A stretch of 64,000 nucleotides of DNA from Variovorax guangxiensis (GCF_003952165.1 NZ_RXFT01000009.1:248001-312000); one strand, 5' to 3'; positions 18,234 through 28,159 are shown, counted from the first letter of the stretch. Notes: generated by a model not told the origin, from the letters alone. Program-made: numbers and translations.

Positions 18234-19004
18234 TCAACGAGCGTGCGTAACCCCCCCATCAACCACCAACGTAGACCCCATCACATAGTCCCCAGCCCTG
18301 GAAGCAAGGTAGATGGCAGCCCCCGCCATGTCCTCGGGCACCCCGATCCGCCCCGCAGGAATCCGCCCCTTGATCTCATCCCCATGATCCCGAGCCACCT
18401 TGTTCATATCCGAAGCAAAGGCCCCAGGCGCAATCGCACTGACCACGATGCGATCCTGCGCCAGCCGCAGCGCCATGCGCCGGGTAAGCTGAATCAGCCC
18501 CGCCTTGCTCGCCGCATAGGAGTACGTCTCCTGCGGATTGACCGAGATCCCGTCGATCGACGCAATGTTGATCACCTTCGCCAGATGGTCGGTGGCGGCT
18601 TTCTTGAGCATCGGCGTCAACGCCTTGGTCAGGAAGAACGGCGTCTTCAGGTTCAGGTCCACCACCTTGTCCCATCCGCTTTCCGGAAACTCCTCGTACG
18701 GCGCACCCCAGGCGGCACCGGCGTTGTTCACGAGGATGTCCAGCGAGCCTTCATGCTTCGCATAGGCATCGACCAGCGCCTGCGCCCCCTCGACCGTCGA
18801 CACGTCGGCCGGCAAGGAAACGCAATGCCCGAAAGCCGACAGCTCCTTCGCCGTCTGGTCGCAGGCCGCGGCCTTGCGCGCCGAGATGTAGACGCGCGCG
18901 CCCTGCGCGAGGAAGCCCTCGGCGATCATGCGGCCGATGCCGCGCGAGCCGCCGGTGATGAGCGCGGTGCGGCCCTTCAGCGAGAAGAGTTGGGTGGTGT
19001 CCAT
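18234..19004 (-). CDS. Short-chain dehydrogenase/reductase
   Basis: 256 residues, classical SDR: TALITGGSRGIGRMIAEGF (NAD(P) site), LVNNAGAAWG, and YSYAASKAGLIQLTRR with the catalytic Tyr-x3-Lys. The C-terminal YVMGSTLVVDGG is typical of FabG-like and 3-hydroxyacyl reductases. The substrate is unknown. Its 3' end abuts the structured inverted repeat. Confidence 0.9.
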   Translation of the reverse strand: MDTTQLFSLKGRTALITGGSRGIGRMIAEGFLAQGARVYISARKAAACDQTAKELSAFGHCVSLPADVSTVEGAQALVDAYAKHEGSLDILVNNAGAAWGAPYEEFPESGWDKVVDLNLKTPFFLTKALTPMLKKAATDHLAKVINIASIDGISVNPQETYSYAASKAGLIQLTRRMALRLAQDRIVVSAIAPGAFASDMNKVARDHGDEIKGRIPAGRIGVPEDMAGAAIYLASRAGDYVMGSTLVVDGGVTHAR

Positions 19005-19076
19005 GGTGCGGATGTCTCCTGAAAGAGTGATCGGATTCAGGAAACCGAGCTTATTGCGCGCCGCTCCGCGCGCGCG

Positions 19077-19997
19077 TCACCTCGGTGTCAGCAGCAGGCT
19101 GCGGCGGCTGCCGAAGCTGCGTTGCGCCCCCGTCACCGGGTCGACGAAGGAGAGCGAACGCGCGAGCAACTGCATGGGCCGGGCGAAGTCGTCGGCGCCC
19201 TCGGGCAGCAGCACGGGATAGATCGGATCGTTCACGATCGGCATGCCCAGCGCCAGGCAGTGCACGCGCAACTGGTGCTTGCGGCCGGTAATGGGCGACA
19301 GCCGCAGCAGCGCAAGGCCGTCCTGCACGTTCAGCACTTCGATGCGGGTCTCGGAGTTGGGCTCGCCGGGCTCCTCGCGTACGCGCATGAAATGGTCGTC
19401 GTCCACAAGGCGGCTGCGGTAGACCTCCGGCACCGACGACACGCCCTCCCGCCACGGCACCACGGCCTCGTAGTGCTTGACGATGCGGCGCTCCGGAAAC
19501 AGGGACTGGTAGACGCCTCGCGTCGCGGGCTTCACCGAGAACAGCACCAGCCCCGAGGTGCTTCGGTCGATGCGGTGCAGCGGCACGAGGTCGTCGAGCC
19601 CCAGCTTGCGCTTGAGGCGCACCAGCAGGCTTTCCTTCAGGTACTTGCCCTTGGGCGTCACGGGCACGAAGGGAGGCTTGTCGACGACCAGCAGCTGGTC
19701 GTCCTGGAAGACGACCTCCTCCTCGAAAGGAATGCTCACCTCGCCATCGAGCGTGCGGTAGTAGTACACGCGCAGCGGCGACTGGTAGCGGCGCGCGGCG
19801 GTCACGGGCACGCCGTGCTCGTCGACGACGTCTCCCGCCTCGATGCGCTCCATCCAGGCCTGGGGCGTGATGACGGGAAAGCGCTCGATCAGGAACTCCG
19901 CGATGGTCGGCCAGGCGCCGTAAGGCAGGCCGATGCAGCTCGGGCCCACGCCGTCGCGCGTGGGCAGCGGCATCTGCGCAGGGCGGCGACGGGTCAT
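19077..19997 (-). CDS. RluA-family pseudouridine synthase
   Basis: 306 residues from ATG 19997. The catalytic Asp lies in LHRIDRSTSGLVLFS, and the C-terminal ITGRKHQLRVHC is conserved. The sequence resembles the branch that modifies 23S rRNA or tRNA, often annotated RluA/YqcB-like. The start ATG overlaps the stop of the LRR-kinase gene by 4 bp, so the two are translationally coupled. Confidence 0.9.
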   Translation of the reverse strand: MTRRRPAQMPLPTRDGVGPSCIGLPYGAWPTIAEFLIERFPVITPQAWMERIEAGDVVDEHGVPVTAARRYQSPLRVYYYRTLDGEVSIPFEEEVVFQDDQLLVVDKPPFVPVTPKGKYLKESLLVRLKRKLGLDDLVPLHRIDRSTSGLVLFSVKPATRGVYQSLFPERRIVKHYEAVVPWREGVSSVPEVYRSRLVDDDHFMRVREEPGEPNSETRIEVLNVQDGLALLRLSPITGRKHQLRVHCLALGMPIVNDPIYPVLLPEGADDFARPMQLLARSLSFVDPVTGAQRSFGSRRSLLLTPR

Positions 19998-21304
19998 GGC
20001 TGGAGGGCGTGCCGCTGCAGTATCGACAGGGCTTCGGCGAAGGTCGGGCGCGCTGCTGCGTCGGGGTGCAGGCAGCGGCCCTTCAGCGTTGCGGCCTCCG
20101 GCGCAGGCACGTCGATGCAGCGGTCCAGAAGCTCTTCCAGCAGGCAGCCGAAGGCGCGCATCTCCAGCGCCTGGAACGCCTGCGTCTGCCTCGCATCGAG
20201 CGCGCCGGTGAGCCATGCGGCGCCGAAGTCGCCCAGGCGGCCGCCGCCTTGCGCATGCCACAGGATGTTGTGGGCGTAGAGGTCGCCGTGAAGAATCCCG
20301 CGCGCATGCAGATGCTGCATGGCCGAGGCGATGTCGCGCGCGATGCGCATCGCCTCGCCGGCGGTCCACTTCGCCTCTTCGGCGTAGACGTCGCGTGTGC
20401 ACGACGCAAGGCTCGGCGGCCCGGCGAGCGCAGCGAACGCGGGATCGACCAGCGCCATCACGAGCCCCTCCGTGCCTTCGGGGTGTCCGTCGATGCGGCT
20501 CTGCGCGGCGATCAGCGTGGGGTGTGCGCCGGCCGCGATGCTGGCGGCCATCTCGCTGTGCGGCCAACCGTCGCTGGTGACCGCGCCCTTGAAGAGCTTG
20601 ACTGCCACCGGCCGTGAGTCAGAACCCAGGGTTGCCCGATGGATCACGCCCGATGCGCCCTCGCCAAGCTTCTCGCCCAGCGTGAGTTCGCTCCAGTCGA
20701 CATGCGGCACCGACTGCGCCACGATGGCCGCATCCTCGGCCTGGGTGTCGAACGGATTGCCGGCGCAGGCGAGCCACGACAGGCGCGGCAGCGATGGCAG
20801 CCACCCGGGCAGCGTCTCGAAGCGGTTGGCGGAGATGCGCAGCAGTTCGAGCTGCTCGAACCTCGCCATCGAATCAGGCAGCGTGCGCAGGCGGTTGCCT
20901 GCGAGCATCAGCTTCTGCATCCGCGTGCATGCGCCAAGCGAATCGGGAAGCTCTTCGATTTCGTTGTCAGTGAGGATCAGCCATCGCAGCGAAGGCGGCA
21001 GCGCATTGGCCGGTACGGTGCGGATGCGGTTGGCCTTGAAGCCGACGATGTCGAGGCCGTTACAGCGGCCGATGGATTCAGGCAGCGTGGTGAAGCGGTT
21101 GTCGGAGCAGAACAGCACGCGCAGCCCGCGAAGGCGGTGCAGGTCGTCGGGCAGCGTCTCGAGCGCGTTGCCCGACAGGTTCAGCACCTCCAGCGAATCG
21201 GCAAGGTCGAAGACCTCGCGCGGAAACTCGGTGAGTCCGCACGAGAGATCGATTCGTGTTGCGCCTGCCAGCCGGCCCGCGCGCAGCTGAGCCAGCGTGT
21301 CCAT
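19994..21304 (-). CDS. Leucine-rich-repeat protein kinase
   Basis: 436 residues with two modules. Residues about 15-190 hold seven or so leucine-rich repeats (LEVLNLSGNALETLPDDL, LRWLILTDNEIEELPDSL). Residues 205-436 are a eukaryotic-type kinase: glycine loop GEGASG (214-219), VAVK Lys236, catalytic loop HGDLYAHN (Asp341, Asn346) and DFG Asp359. HGD replaces the usual HRD, but the catalytic residues are present, so activity is likely. No signal peptide or membrane segment is seen. The substrate is unknown; the coupled rluA-type gene may be a functional partner or only a neighbour. Confidence 0.9.
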   Translation of the reverse strand: MDTLAQLRAGRLAGATRIDLSCGLTEFPREVFDLADSLEVLNLSGNALETLPDDLHRLRGLRVLFCSDNRFTTLPESIGRCNGLDIVGFKANRIRTVPANALPPSLRWLILTDNEIEELPDSLGACTRMQKLMLAGNRLRTLPDSMARFEQLELLRISANRFETLPGWLPSLPRLSWLACAGNPFDTQAEDAAIVAQSVPHVDWSELTLGEKLGEGASGVIHRATLGSDSRPVAVKLFKGAVTSDGWPHSEMAASIAAGAHPTLIAAQSRIDGHPEGTEGLVMALVDPAFAALAGPPSLASCTRDVYAEEAKWTAGEAMRIARDIASAMQHLHARGILHGDLYAHNILWHAQGGGRLGDFGAAWLTGALDARQTQAFQALEMRAFGCLLEELLDRCIDVPAPEAATLKGRCLHPDAAARPTFAEALSILQRHALQP

Positions 21305-21313
21305 CGGGCGAGT

Positions 21314-22375
21314 CTAAGCCTTGGGGCCGAAGCGGTAGATACCGTCCTGGCCCAGTTCGCGCTTCACCTGGCCGGAGAACCACAGCAGGTGCAGGTGCGC
21401 CACGGTCTCGCCCATCGCGAAGGTCATCTGGTGCAGGTCGAGCTCGCGCCTGAACAGGATCGGCAGGCCCTCGGCAGCCGTGAGCGCGCGCGCCGTGCAG
21501 GCTTCGAGCAGCTCGGCCAGGCGGTCGCGATGGTGCTCCTGCAGCTGCTCGACGCGGCGATGGATGCCCCGGAACGGCTTGCCGTGCGAAGGCAGCCCCA
21601 GCGTGTCGGCAGGCAGCGACTTGAATTTCTCGATGCTGTCGAGAAAGAGTCGCAGCGAGTTCGCCTCGGGCTCGCCCGCGTGCACGCTCACGTTGGTGGA
21701 GATGCGCGGCAGCATCATGTCGCCGCCCAGCAGCAGCTTGAGCTCGTCGCAGTACAGCGAGATGTGCTCGGGCGCGTGGCCATAGCCGCTGATGCAGCGC
21801 CAGGCGTGGCCGCCGATGTCGACGATGTCGCCGTCGAGCATGCGCACGAAGCTGTCGGGCACCGAGGGCACCATGTTCGCGTAGTAGTTGGTACGCGCGC
21901 GTATCTTGGCGACCGACTCGGGATCGGTCAGCCCGTGCGAGGAGAAGAAGCGCGCCGCCTGTTCGCCGCCCGCCAGGGTGTCGCCGGCGGTGCTGAGCAC
22001 GCGGGCCACGTGGTAGTCGGTGGAACTGATCCACAGCGGCGCGTTCCAGCGCTTGCACAGCCAGTCGGCCAGGCCGATATGGTCGGGGTGCATGTGGGTG
22101 ACGATGACGCGCAGGATCGGCATGCCCTGCAGCTGCGTCTCGAACACCTGCTCCCATTGCGCGCGCGCCTCGTCGCGGGCGATGCAGCAGTCGACCACCG
22201 TCCAGCCCTCGACGCCGTCGATGCTGTCGCGAAGCAGCCAGAGGTTGATGTGGTCGAGCGCGAAGGGCAGCCGCATGCGGATCCAGCGCACGCCGGGCGC
22301 CACTTCCAGGGTCTGGCCGGGCTCGGGGAGCGTGTCGCCGAGGGGGTAGTGGAGTTCGCGTTCGAGGAGGTTCAT
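21314..22375 (-). CDS. MBL-fold metallo-hydrolase
   Basis: 353 residues. The metal motif THMHPDHIG (His94, His96, Asp98, His99) and further ligands in SGYGHAPEHIS and LPSHGKPF mark the metallo-beta-lactamase fold. A C-terminal extension follows. It is divergent from a MerR/LiuR-like gene, with a 20-bp palindrome just upstream. This pairing is common near branched-chain catabolism genes in this bacterial group, as far as I recall, so a thioesterase-like role on an acyl-CoA is plausible but unproven. No clear Shine-Dalgarno precedes the ATG. Confidence 0.88.
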   Translation of the reverse strand: MNLLERELHYPLGDTLPEPGQTLEVAPGVRWIRMRLPFALDHINLWLLRDSIDGVEGWTVVDCCIARDEARAQWEQVFETQLQGMPILRVIVTHMHPDHIGLADWLCKRWNAPLWISSTDYHVARVLSTAGDTLAGGEQAARFFSSHGLTDPESVAKIRARTNYYANMVPSVPDSFVRMLDGDIVDIGGHAWRCISGYGHAPEHISLYCDELKLLLGGDMMLPRISTNVSVHAGEPEANSLRLFLDSIEKFKSLPADTLGLPSHGKPFRGIHRRVEQLQEHHRDRLAELLEACTARALTAAEGLPILFRRELDLHQMTFAMGETVAHLHLLWFSGQVKRELGQDGIYRFGPKA

Positions 22376-22382
22376 GTAAGAT

Positions 22383-22402
22383 TGACGTTTACGTAAACGT
22401 CA
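22383..22402. promoter_or_regulatory. 20-bp perfect palindrome, candidate LiuR operator
   Basis: TGACGTTTACGTAAACGTCA is fully symmetric and starts 8 bp upstream of the MBL-hydrolase ATG, inside the 120-bp space shared with the divergent MerR gene. MerR-family dimers bind such palindromes within promoters. Protein assignment is by neighbourhood. Confidence 0.7.
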
Positions 22403-22495
22403 TGAGTCAAGGGCACCATTGTAGGGATCGCGGCGAAAACCTGCTGTCGCGCCCGTAACGTCCCCCGAACAAGGCCCTTTTCCGCCACCGTCGCC

Positions 22496-22930
22496 ATGCC
22501 CGCGCAGACCTTCACCATCAGCCAGCTCGCGAAGGAGTTCGACCTCACCACGCGGGCCATCCGCTTCTACGAGGACATGGGCCTGCTCTCGCCCGAGCGC
22601 GCCGGCCTGCAGCGCATCTACAGCTCGCGCGACCGGGCCCGGCTCACGCTCACCCTGCGCGCCAAGCGCCTGGGCCTGAGCCTCACGGAGGCCAAGGACA
22701 TCCTCGACATGTACGACAGCCCGCGCGACACCGTCCCGCAGCTGGAAAGATTCCTCGGCGTGCTGGGTGCCCACCGGGCCCAGCTCGAAGCGCAGCTGGC
22801 CGAACTGCAGGCCAATCTCGCCGAAGTGAAGGAGCACGAGAAGAAGGGGCGGGCAACACTCGCCAAGGCGCAGAAAACCAAGGCACAGAAGGCCGGCAAG
22901 GCCCAGAAACCGGCCGAAGCCAAGGCCTGA
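22496..22930 (+). CDS. liuR: MerR-family transcriptional regulator, LiuR-like
   Basis: 144 residues. An N-terminal MerR winged HTH (TFTISQLAKEFDLTTRAIRFYEDMG) is followed by a coiled coil (about 80-120) and a Lys/Ala-rich tail (KAQKTKAQKAGKAQK). It lacks the metal-binding cysteines of MerR and ZntR. The N-terminus matches the LiuR type that controls branched-chain amino acid degradation in proteobacteria. The liu operon itself is 8 kb away and has its own AraC neighbour, so the symbol is tentative. Confidence 0.75.
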   Translation: MPAQTFTISQLAKEFDLTTRAIRFYEDMGLLSPERAGLQRIYSSRDRARLTLTLRAKRLGLSLTEAKDILDMYDSPRDTVPQLERFLGVLGAHRAQLEAQLAELQANLAEVKEHEKKGRATLAKAQKTKAQKAGKAQKPAEAKA

Positions 22931-22957
22931 TACACCTCTCACCGACAATAGCCGACT

Positions 22958-23689
22958 ATGTCCGAAAAATCCGACAACCTCGACGACCTCTTCGCCCACA
23001 ACCGCGCCTGGTCCGCGCAGATGGAACGCGACCGGCCCGGCTTCTTCACCGGCCTGGTGAAGCAGCAGACGCCGCGCTACATGTGGATCGGCTGTTCCGA
23101 CAGCCGCGTGCCCGCCAACCAGATCACCGGCCTGGAACCGGGTGAAGTGTTCGTGCACCGCAACGTGGCCAACATCGTGGTGCACTCGGACCTCAACGCG
23201 CTCTCGGCGATCCAGTTCGCGGTGGAGCACCTGAAGGTCGAGCACATCATGGTGGTCGGCCACTACGGCTGCGCTGGCGTGAAGGCCGCCTTGAGCGGCG
23301 CGCGCATCGGCCTGGCCGACAACTGGATCCGCCACATCCAGGACGTGCGCGACCGCCACCACGTGATGCTGGAGAGCCTGCCCGACGAGGAAGCCCGCGT
23401 CGATGCGCTGTGCGAACTCAACGTGGCCGAGCAGGTGGTCAACGTGGCCGTCAGCACCGTGATGGTCGATGCCTGGGCCCGCGGCCAGAAGGTCAAGATC
23501 CACGGCTGGACCTTCGGCGTGCACGACGGCCTGCTGCAGGACCTGGGCCTGAGCGTGGACGGCACCCAGCCGCTGGACGCCGCCTACAAGGCCACCGTGC
23601 AGCGCATCCGCCACAAGTGGAGCAAGCCGGGCGAGGTGGTGCGTTCGATCGGGGCCCAGGCCGCAGGCAGCGGCTCCGAGCCGGCCTGA
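22958..23689 (+). CDS. can: Beta-class carbonic anhydrase
   Basis: 243 residues. The zinc ligands are Cys46, His102 and Cys105 ([14 protein letters not shown] and [14 protein letters not shown]); the Asp48-Arg50 dyad is present. It interconverts CO2 and bicarbonate in the cytoplasm, supplying bicarbonate to carboxylases such as LiuB/D. The gene follows liuR by 27 bp and precedes aceK by 43 bp. Length and motifs are typical. Confidence 0.95.
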   Translation: MSEKSDNLDDLFAHNRAWSAQMERDRPGFFTGLVKQQTPRYMWIGCSDSRVPANQITGLEPGEVFVHRNVANIVVHSDLNALSAIQFAVEHLKVEHIMVVGHYGCAGVKAALSGARIGLADNWIRHIQDVRDRHHVMLESLPDEEARVDALCELNVAEQVVNVAVSTVMVDAWARGQKVKIHGWTFGVHDGLLQDLGLSVDGTQPLDAAYKATVQRIRHKWSKPGEVVRSIGAQAAGSGSEPA

Positions 23690-23732
23690 TACCGGGCAGC
23701 TCGCAGCCTTTCATCCGCAGTCTCGCGCCGCC

Positions 23733-25553
23733 ATGTTCCCGCAGCGCCTCGACTCGCCGCTGGCCTACGACATCGCGAAGGCGATGATGGACGGCTTCAA
23801 CCGGCACTACCGGTTGTTCAGGGCCGAGTCGGCGCGCGCCAAGCATCGCTTCGAGACCGCCGACTGGCATGGCCAGCAGCGCGCGCAGCGCGAGCGCATC
23901 GAGTTCTACGACCTGCGCGTGAGCGAGGCCGTGGCCCGGCTCGAGAAAGAGTTCAAGGCAGGCGACCAGCCGATGGACGTGTGGCACCAGATCAAGCTGC
24001 ACTACATCGGCCTGCTGGTGGACCACCACCAGCCCGAGCTGGCCGAGACCTTCTTCAACTCGGTGACCACGAAGATCCTGCACCGGGCGTACTTCCAGAA
24101 CAACTTCATCTTCGTGCGCCCGGCCATCAGCACCGAGTACATCGAGCCGCGGGGCGCGCCCACCTACCGCCCCTACTACCCCAAGCCCGAGACGCTGGCC
24201 GACACCGTCGAGCAGATGCTCGACGACTTCGCGCTGATCGGCAGCTTCGCCAGCAAGCGGCGTGACGCGGAGCGCGTGGCGCACGTCATCCTGGGCCGCT
24301 TCAACCAGGTCAAGCTGCGCGCCAACTTCCAGCTGCAGGTGCTCTCGGGGCTGTTCTTCCGCAACAAGGGTGCGTACGTGGTCGGCAAGATCATGAACGG
24401 TTTCACCGAGCTGCCCTTCTCGCTGCCCATACTGCACGACAGCCACGGCCGGTTCTACATCGACGCGGCGCTCTTCGGCGAGGACGACCTGCAGATGCTC
24501 TTCAGCTTCGCGCGCGCCTACTTCATGGTCGACATGGAGGTGCCCTCCGCCTGGGTGCAGTTCCTGCGCTCGCTCATGCCGCGCAAGCCGCGCGCCGAGA
24601 TCTACAACGCACTGGGCCTGGCCAAGCAGGGCAAGACGCTCTTCTACCGCGACTTTCTTTCGCACCTGAACTACTCGAGCGACCGCTTCCGCATCGCGCC
24701 CGGCATCAAGGGCATGGTGATGCTGGTGTTCGACCTGCCTTCTTTCCCGTTCGTGTTCAAGGTCATCAAGGACTTCTATCCGCCGCAGAAGGACACCACG
24801 CGCGAGCAGATCAAGGGCAAGTACATGCTCGTGAAGCAGCACGACCGCGTGGGCCGCATGGCCGACACGCTGGAGTACAGCGACGTGGGCTTTCCGCTCG
24901 ACCGCTTCGAGCCCGAGCTGATCGAGGAAATCCGCAGGTTCGCGCCCAGCCAGCTGGAAATCGGCGACCGCGACGGCAACGGGGAGATGGAAGTCGTGGT
25001 GAAACACGTCTACATCGAGCGGCGCATGATCCCGCTGAACATCTACCTGCAGGAAGCCTTCGACACCCTGGCCGCCCCCGAGAGCCCGGCGCATGCGAAG
25101 CGCGCGAAGGACCAGCTCGAACATGCGGTCGTCGAATACGGCAACGCCATCAAGGACATGGTGGCCGCCAACATCTTCCCCGGCGACATGCTGTGGAAGA
25201 ACTTCGGCGTCACGCGCGGCGGCAAGGTCGTGTTCTACGACTACGACGAGATCGAGTACGTCACCGACTGCCAGTTCCGCAAGGTACCCACGCCGCGCAA
25301 CGAGGAAGACGAGATGAGCGGCGAGGTCTGGTATTCGGTGGGCCCGAAGGACGTGTTCCCCGAAACCTTCGAACCCTTCCTGCTGGGCAACAAGGACGTG
25401 CGCGCGGCCTTCATGGCGCACCACGCCGACCTGCTCGACGCCGCCTTCTGGCAGCACCACAAGGAACGCATCCAGGCCGGGCAGATGCTGGACGTGTTCC
25501 CCTACGAAGAGTCGCAGCGCTTCAGGCACGAGGGGCACGCGACGCACTTCTGA
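23733..25553 (+). CDS. aceK: Isocitrate dehydrogenase kinase/phosphatase
   Basis: 606 residues, full length for AceK. The ATP-binding segment [17 protein letters not shown] and the late catalytic region ([21 protein letters not shown]) are present. The enzyme phosphorylates and dephosphorylates isocitrate dehydrogenase to divert carbon to the glyoxylate shunt. Here aceA and aceB are not adjacent. Its neighbourhood of acyl-CoA enzymes fits growth on substrates that yield acetyl-CoA. Confidence 0.97.
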   Translation: MFPQRLDSPLAYDIAKAMMDGFNRHYRLFRAESARAKHRFETADWHGQQRAQRERIEFYDLRVSEAVARLEKEFKAGDQPMDVWHQIKLHYIGLLVDHHQPELAETFFNSVTTKILHRAYFQNNFIFVRPAISTEYIEPRGAPTYRPYYPKPETLADTVEQMLDDFALIGSFASKRRDAERVAHVILGRFNQVKLRANFQLQVLSGLFFRNKGAYVVGKIMNGFTELPFSLPILHDSHGRFYIDAALFGEDDLQMLFSFARAYFMVDMEVPSAWVQFLRSLMPRKPRAEIYNALGLAKQGKTLFYRDFLSHLNYSSDRFRIAPGIKGMVMLVFDLPSFPFVFKVIKDFYPPQKDTTREQIKGKYMLVKQHDRVGRMADTLEYSDVGFPLDRFEPELIEEIRRFAPSQLEIGDRDGNGEMEVVVKHVYIERRMIPLNIYLQEAFDTLAAPESPAHAKRAKDQLEHAVVEYGNAIKDMVAANIFPGDMLWKNFGVTRGGKVVFYDYDEIEYVTDCQFRKVPTPRNEEDEMSGEVWYSVGPKDVFPETFEPFLLGNKDVRAAFMAHHADLLDAAFWQHHKERIQAGQMLDVFPYEESQRFRHEGHATHF

Positions 25554-25603
25554 CCCCTCGTTTCTTTTCCGATTCCGCTTTCACATTTCCGAAGGAGACT
25601 TCC

Positions 25604-26788
25604 ATGTCCGAATCCATCGTCATCGTCGGCGCCGCCCGCACCCCCATGGGCGGCTTCCAGGGCGATTTCGCCTCCCTTTCCGCGCACGACCTCGGCGGCG
25701 TCGCCATCAAGGCCGCCGTCGAGCGCGCGGGCATCGCGCCCGACAGCGTGGGCGAGGTGCTGTTCGGCAACTGCCTGATGGCCGGCCAGGGCCAGGCCCC
25801 GGCGCGCCAGGCGGCCTACAAGGGCGGCCTGCCCGACAGCGCGGGCGCTGTCACGCTCAGCAAGATGTGCGGCTCCGCCATGAAGGCAGCGATGCTCGCG
25901 CACGACCTGCTGCTGGCCGGCACGCACGAGGTGATGGTGGCGGGCGGCATGGAAAGCATGACCAACGCGCCCTACCTCATGCTCAAGGGCCGCGGCGGCT
26001 ACCGCATGGGCCACGACCGCATCTTCGACCACATGATGCTCGACGGGCTCGAAGACGCCTACCAGCCCGGCCGCAGCATGGGCACCTTCGGCGAGGACTG
26101 CGCCGCCAAGTACAAGTTCACGCGCGAGCAGCAGGACGCCTTCGCCATCGCCAGCGTCGAGCGCGCCAAGAAGGCCACCGACACCGGCCTCTTCAAGGAC
26201 GAGATCGCGCCCGTCACCGTGAAGGGCCGCGGCGGCGAGACCGTGATCTCGGTCGACGAAGGCCCGGGCAAGGTCAAGCTCGACAAGATCCCCACGCTCA
26301 AGCCCGCGTTCAAGAAGGACGGCGGCACCATCACCGCCGCATCGAGCTCCTCGATCAACGACGGTGCGGCCGCGCTGGTGATGATGACCGAGTCGCACGC
26401 GAAGAAGATCGGCGCGAAGCCCATCGCCCGCGTCGTCGGCCATGCCACGCACGCGCAGCAGCCCGAGTGGTTCTCCACCGCGCCGGTCGGCGCCGTGCAG
26501 AAGCTCTTCGCCAAGACCGGCTGGAAGGCGCGCGATGTCGACCTCTGGGAAGTGAACGAAGCCTTCGCCGTGGTGCCGATGGCGCTGATGCACGAACTCG
26601 ACGTTTCGCACGACATCGTCAACGTGCACGGCGGCGCCTGCGCGCTGGGCCATCCGATCGGCGCCAGCGGCGCGCGCATCATGGTCACGCTGATCCACGC
26701 GCTGAAGGCCCGCGGCAAGACGCGCGGCGTGGCAACGCTGTGCATCGGCGGCGGCGAAGGCACGGCCGTGGCACTCGAATTGCTATAA
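25604..26788 (+). CDS. Acetyl-CoA C-acyltransferase (thiolase)
   Basis: 394 residues from ATG 25604 after GAAGGAGA. The acylated Cys89 lies in LSKMCGSAMKAAM, the base His in GACALGHPIGASG, and the second Cys380 in TLCIGGGEGTA. It makes or cleaves acetoacetyl-CoA or other 3-oxoacyl-CoAs. It is a single gene followed by a clear terminator. Whether it is biosynthetic (phaA/atoB-like) or degradative cannot be decided from sequence alone. Confidence 0.94.
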   Translation: MSESIVIVGAARTPMGGFQGDFASLSAHDLGGVAIKAAVERAGIAPDSVGEVLFGNCLMAGQGQAPARQAAYKGGLPDSAGAVTLSKMCGSAMKAAMLAHDLLLAGTHEVMVAGGMESMTNAPYLMLKGRGGYRMGHDRIFDHMMLDGLEDAYQPGRSMGTFGEDCAAKYKFTREQQDAFAIASVERAKKATDTGLFKDEIAPVTVKGRGGETVISVDEGPGKVKLDKIPTLKPAFKKDGGTITAASSSSINDGAAALVMMTESHAKKIGAKPIARVVGHATHAQQPEWFSTAPVGAVQKLFAKTGWKARDVDLWEVNEAFAVVPMALMHELDVSHDIVNVHGGACALGHPIGASGARIMVTLIHALKARGKTRGVATLCIGGGEGTAVALELL

Positions 26789-26795
26789 GTGCAGG

Positions 26796-26833
26796 GCCGG
26801 CAGCGTCCCGATCGGGGCGCTCCCGGCTTTTTT
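26796..26833 (+). terminator. Rho-independent terminator after the thiolase gene
   Basis: The hairpin pairs GCCGGcAGCGtCCCGA with the facing CGGGgCGCTcCCGGC and is followed by TTTTTT. It starts 8 bp after the thiolase stop, so the next gene needs its own promoter. Confidence 0.85.
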
Positions 26834-26877
26834 CATACAGACAGACATACATACAAATGCGTAGAGCAGGAGATTTC

Positions 26878-28128
26878 ATGCGCCCTTCCATCCACCGTAC
26901 CGCCCTCGCCGCCTTGCTGGCCGCCGCCTTCGTCGCGCCCGCCGCCACCTGGGCCCAGAAGCGCGACAACGTTCTGTTCCAGGCCGCCACCGACGAGCAG
27001 CCCGCGGTGATCAAGACGCTGGAGAAGCTCGTCAACATCGAGACCGGCACCGGTGACGCCGAAGGCATCGCCGCCGCGGGCAACTACCTCGAAGCCGAGC
27101 TCAAGAACCTGGGCTTCACCGTCACGCGCAGCAAGTCGGCCGGCCTCGTGGTGGGCGACAACATCGTCGGCAAGATCAAGGGCCGCGGCGGCAAGAACCT
27201 GCTGCTGATGTCGCACATGGACACCGTCTACCTGAAGGGCATCCTCGCGAAGGCGCCCTTCCGCGTCGAGGGCGACAAGGCCTACGGCCCCGGCATCGCC
27301 GACGACAAGGGCGGCAACGCGGTCATCCTGCACACGCTCAAGCTGCTGAAGGAATACGGCGTGCGCGACTACGGCACCATCACCGTGCTGTTCAACACCG
27401 ACGAGGAAAAAGGCTCCTTCGGCTCGCGCGACCTGATCCAGGAAGAAGCCAAGCTGGCCGACTACGTGCTCTCCTTCGAGCCCACAAGCGCCGGCGACGA
27501 AAAGCTCTCGCTGGGCACCTCGGGCATCGCCTACGTGCAGGTCAACATCACCGGCAAGGCCTCGCACGCGGGTGCCGCGCCGGAGCTGGGCGTGAACGCG
27601 CTGGTCGAGGCTTCCGACCTGGTGCTGCGCACGATGAACATCGACGACAAGTCGAAGAACCTGCGCTTCAACTGGACCATTGCCAAGGCCGGCAACGTCT
27701 CGAACATCATCCCCGCCAGCGCCACGCTGAACGCCGACGTGCGCTACGCGCGCAACGAGGACTTCGACGCCGCGATGAAGACGCTGGAGGAGCGCGCGCA
27801 GCAGAAGAAGCTGCCCGAGGCCGACGTCAAGGTGATCGTCACGCGCGGCCGTCCGGCCTTCAACGCGGGCGAAGGCGGCAAGAAGCTGGTCGACAAGGCG
27901 GTGGCCTACTACAAGGAAGCCGGTGGCACGCTGGGCGTTGAAGAGCGCACCGGCGGCGGCACCGACGCCGCCTATGCGGCGCTCTCGGGCAAGCCCGTGA
28001 TCGAAAGCCTGGGCCTGCCGGGCTTCGGCTACCACAGCGACAAGGCCGAGTACGTGGACATCAGCGCCATCCCGCGCCGGCTGTACATGGCCGCCCGCCT
28101 CATCATGGACCTGGGGGCAGGCAAGTAA
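26878..28128 (+). CDS. Exported M20 family peptidase, glutamate carboxypeptidase-like
   Basis: 416 residues from ATG 26878, preceded by AGCAGGAGAT; an in-frame ATG 21 bp upstream is less well placed. A signal peptide (LAALLAAAFVAPAATWAQ) precedes a di-zinc M20 core: LLLMSHMDTVYLKG, GIADDKGGNAV, LFNTDEEKGSFGS and the late His in GLPGFGYHSDKAE. The length equals that of CPG2-type enzymes, which remove C-terminal glutamate from folates and peptides in the periplasm. Substrate preference is not certain. Confidence 0.92.
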   Translation: MRPSIHRTALAALLAAAFVAPAATWAQKRDNVLFQAATDEQPAVIKTLEKLVNIETGTGDAEGIAAAGNYLEAELKNLGFTVTRSKSAGLVVGDNIVGKIKGRGGKNLLLMSHMDTVYLKGILAKAPFRVEGDKAYGPGIADDKGGNAVILHTLKLLKEYGVRDYGTITVLFNTDEEKGSFGSRDLIQEEAKLADYVLSFEPTSAGDEKLSLGTSGIAYVQVNITGKASHAGAAPELGVNALVEASDLVLRTMNIDDKSKNLRFNWTIAKAGNVSNIIPASATLNADVRYARNEDFDAAMKTLEERAQQKKLPEADVKVIVTRGRPAFNAGEGGKKLVDKAVAYYKEAGGTLGVEERTGGGTDAAYAALSGKPVIESLGLPGFGYHSDKAEYVDISAIPRRLYMAARLIMDLGAGK

Positions 28129-28159
28129 GGCACGAAAAGAAAAGACAGGAGACAACGCC

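Noticed and set aside
17219-18288. Several small open frames inside the structured inverted repeat
   Set aside because: They follow the repeat on both strands and are not kept between the two arms, so they are not genes.
23493-25547. Long minus-strand frame opposite aceK
   Set aside because: Antisense shadow of aceK, composition biased to Val/His/Arg/Leu.
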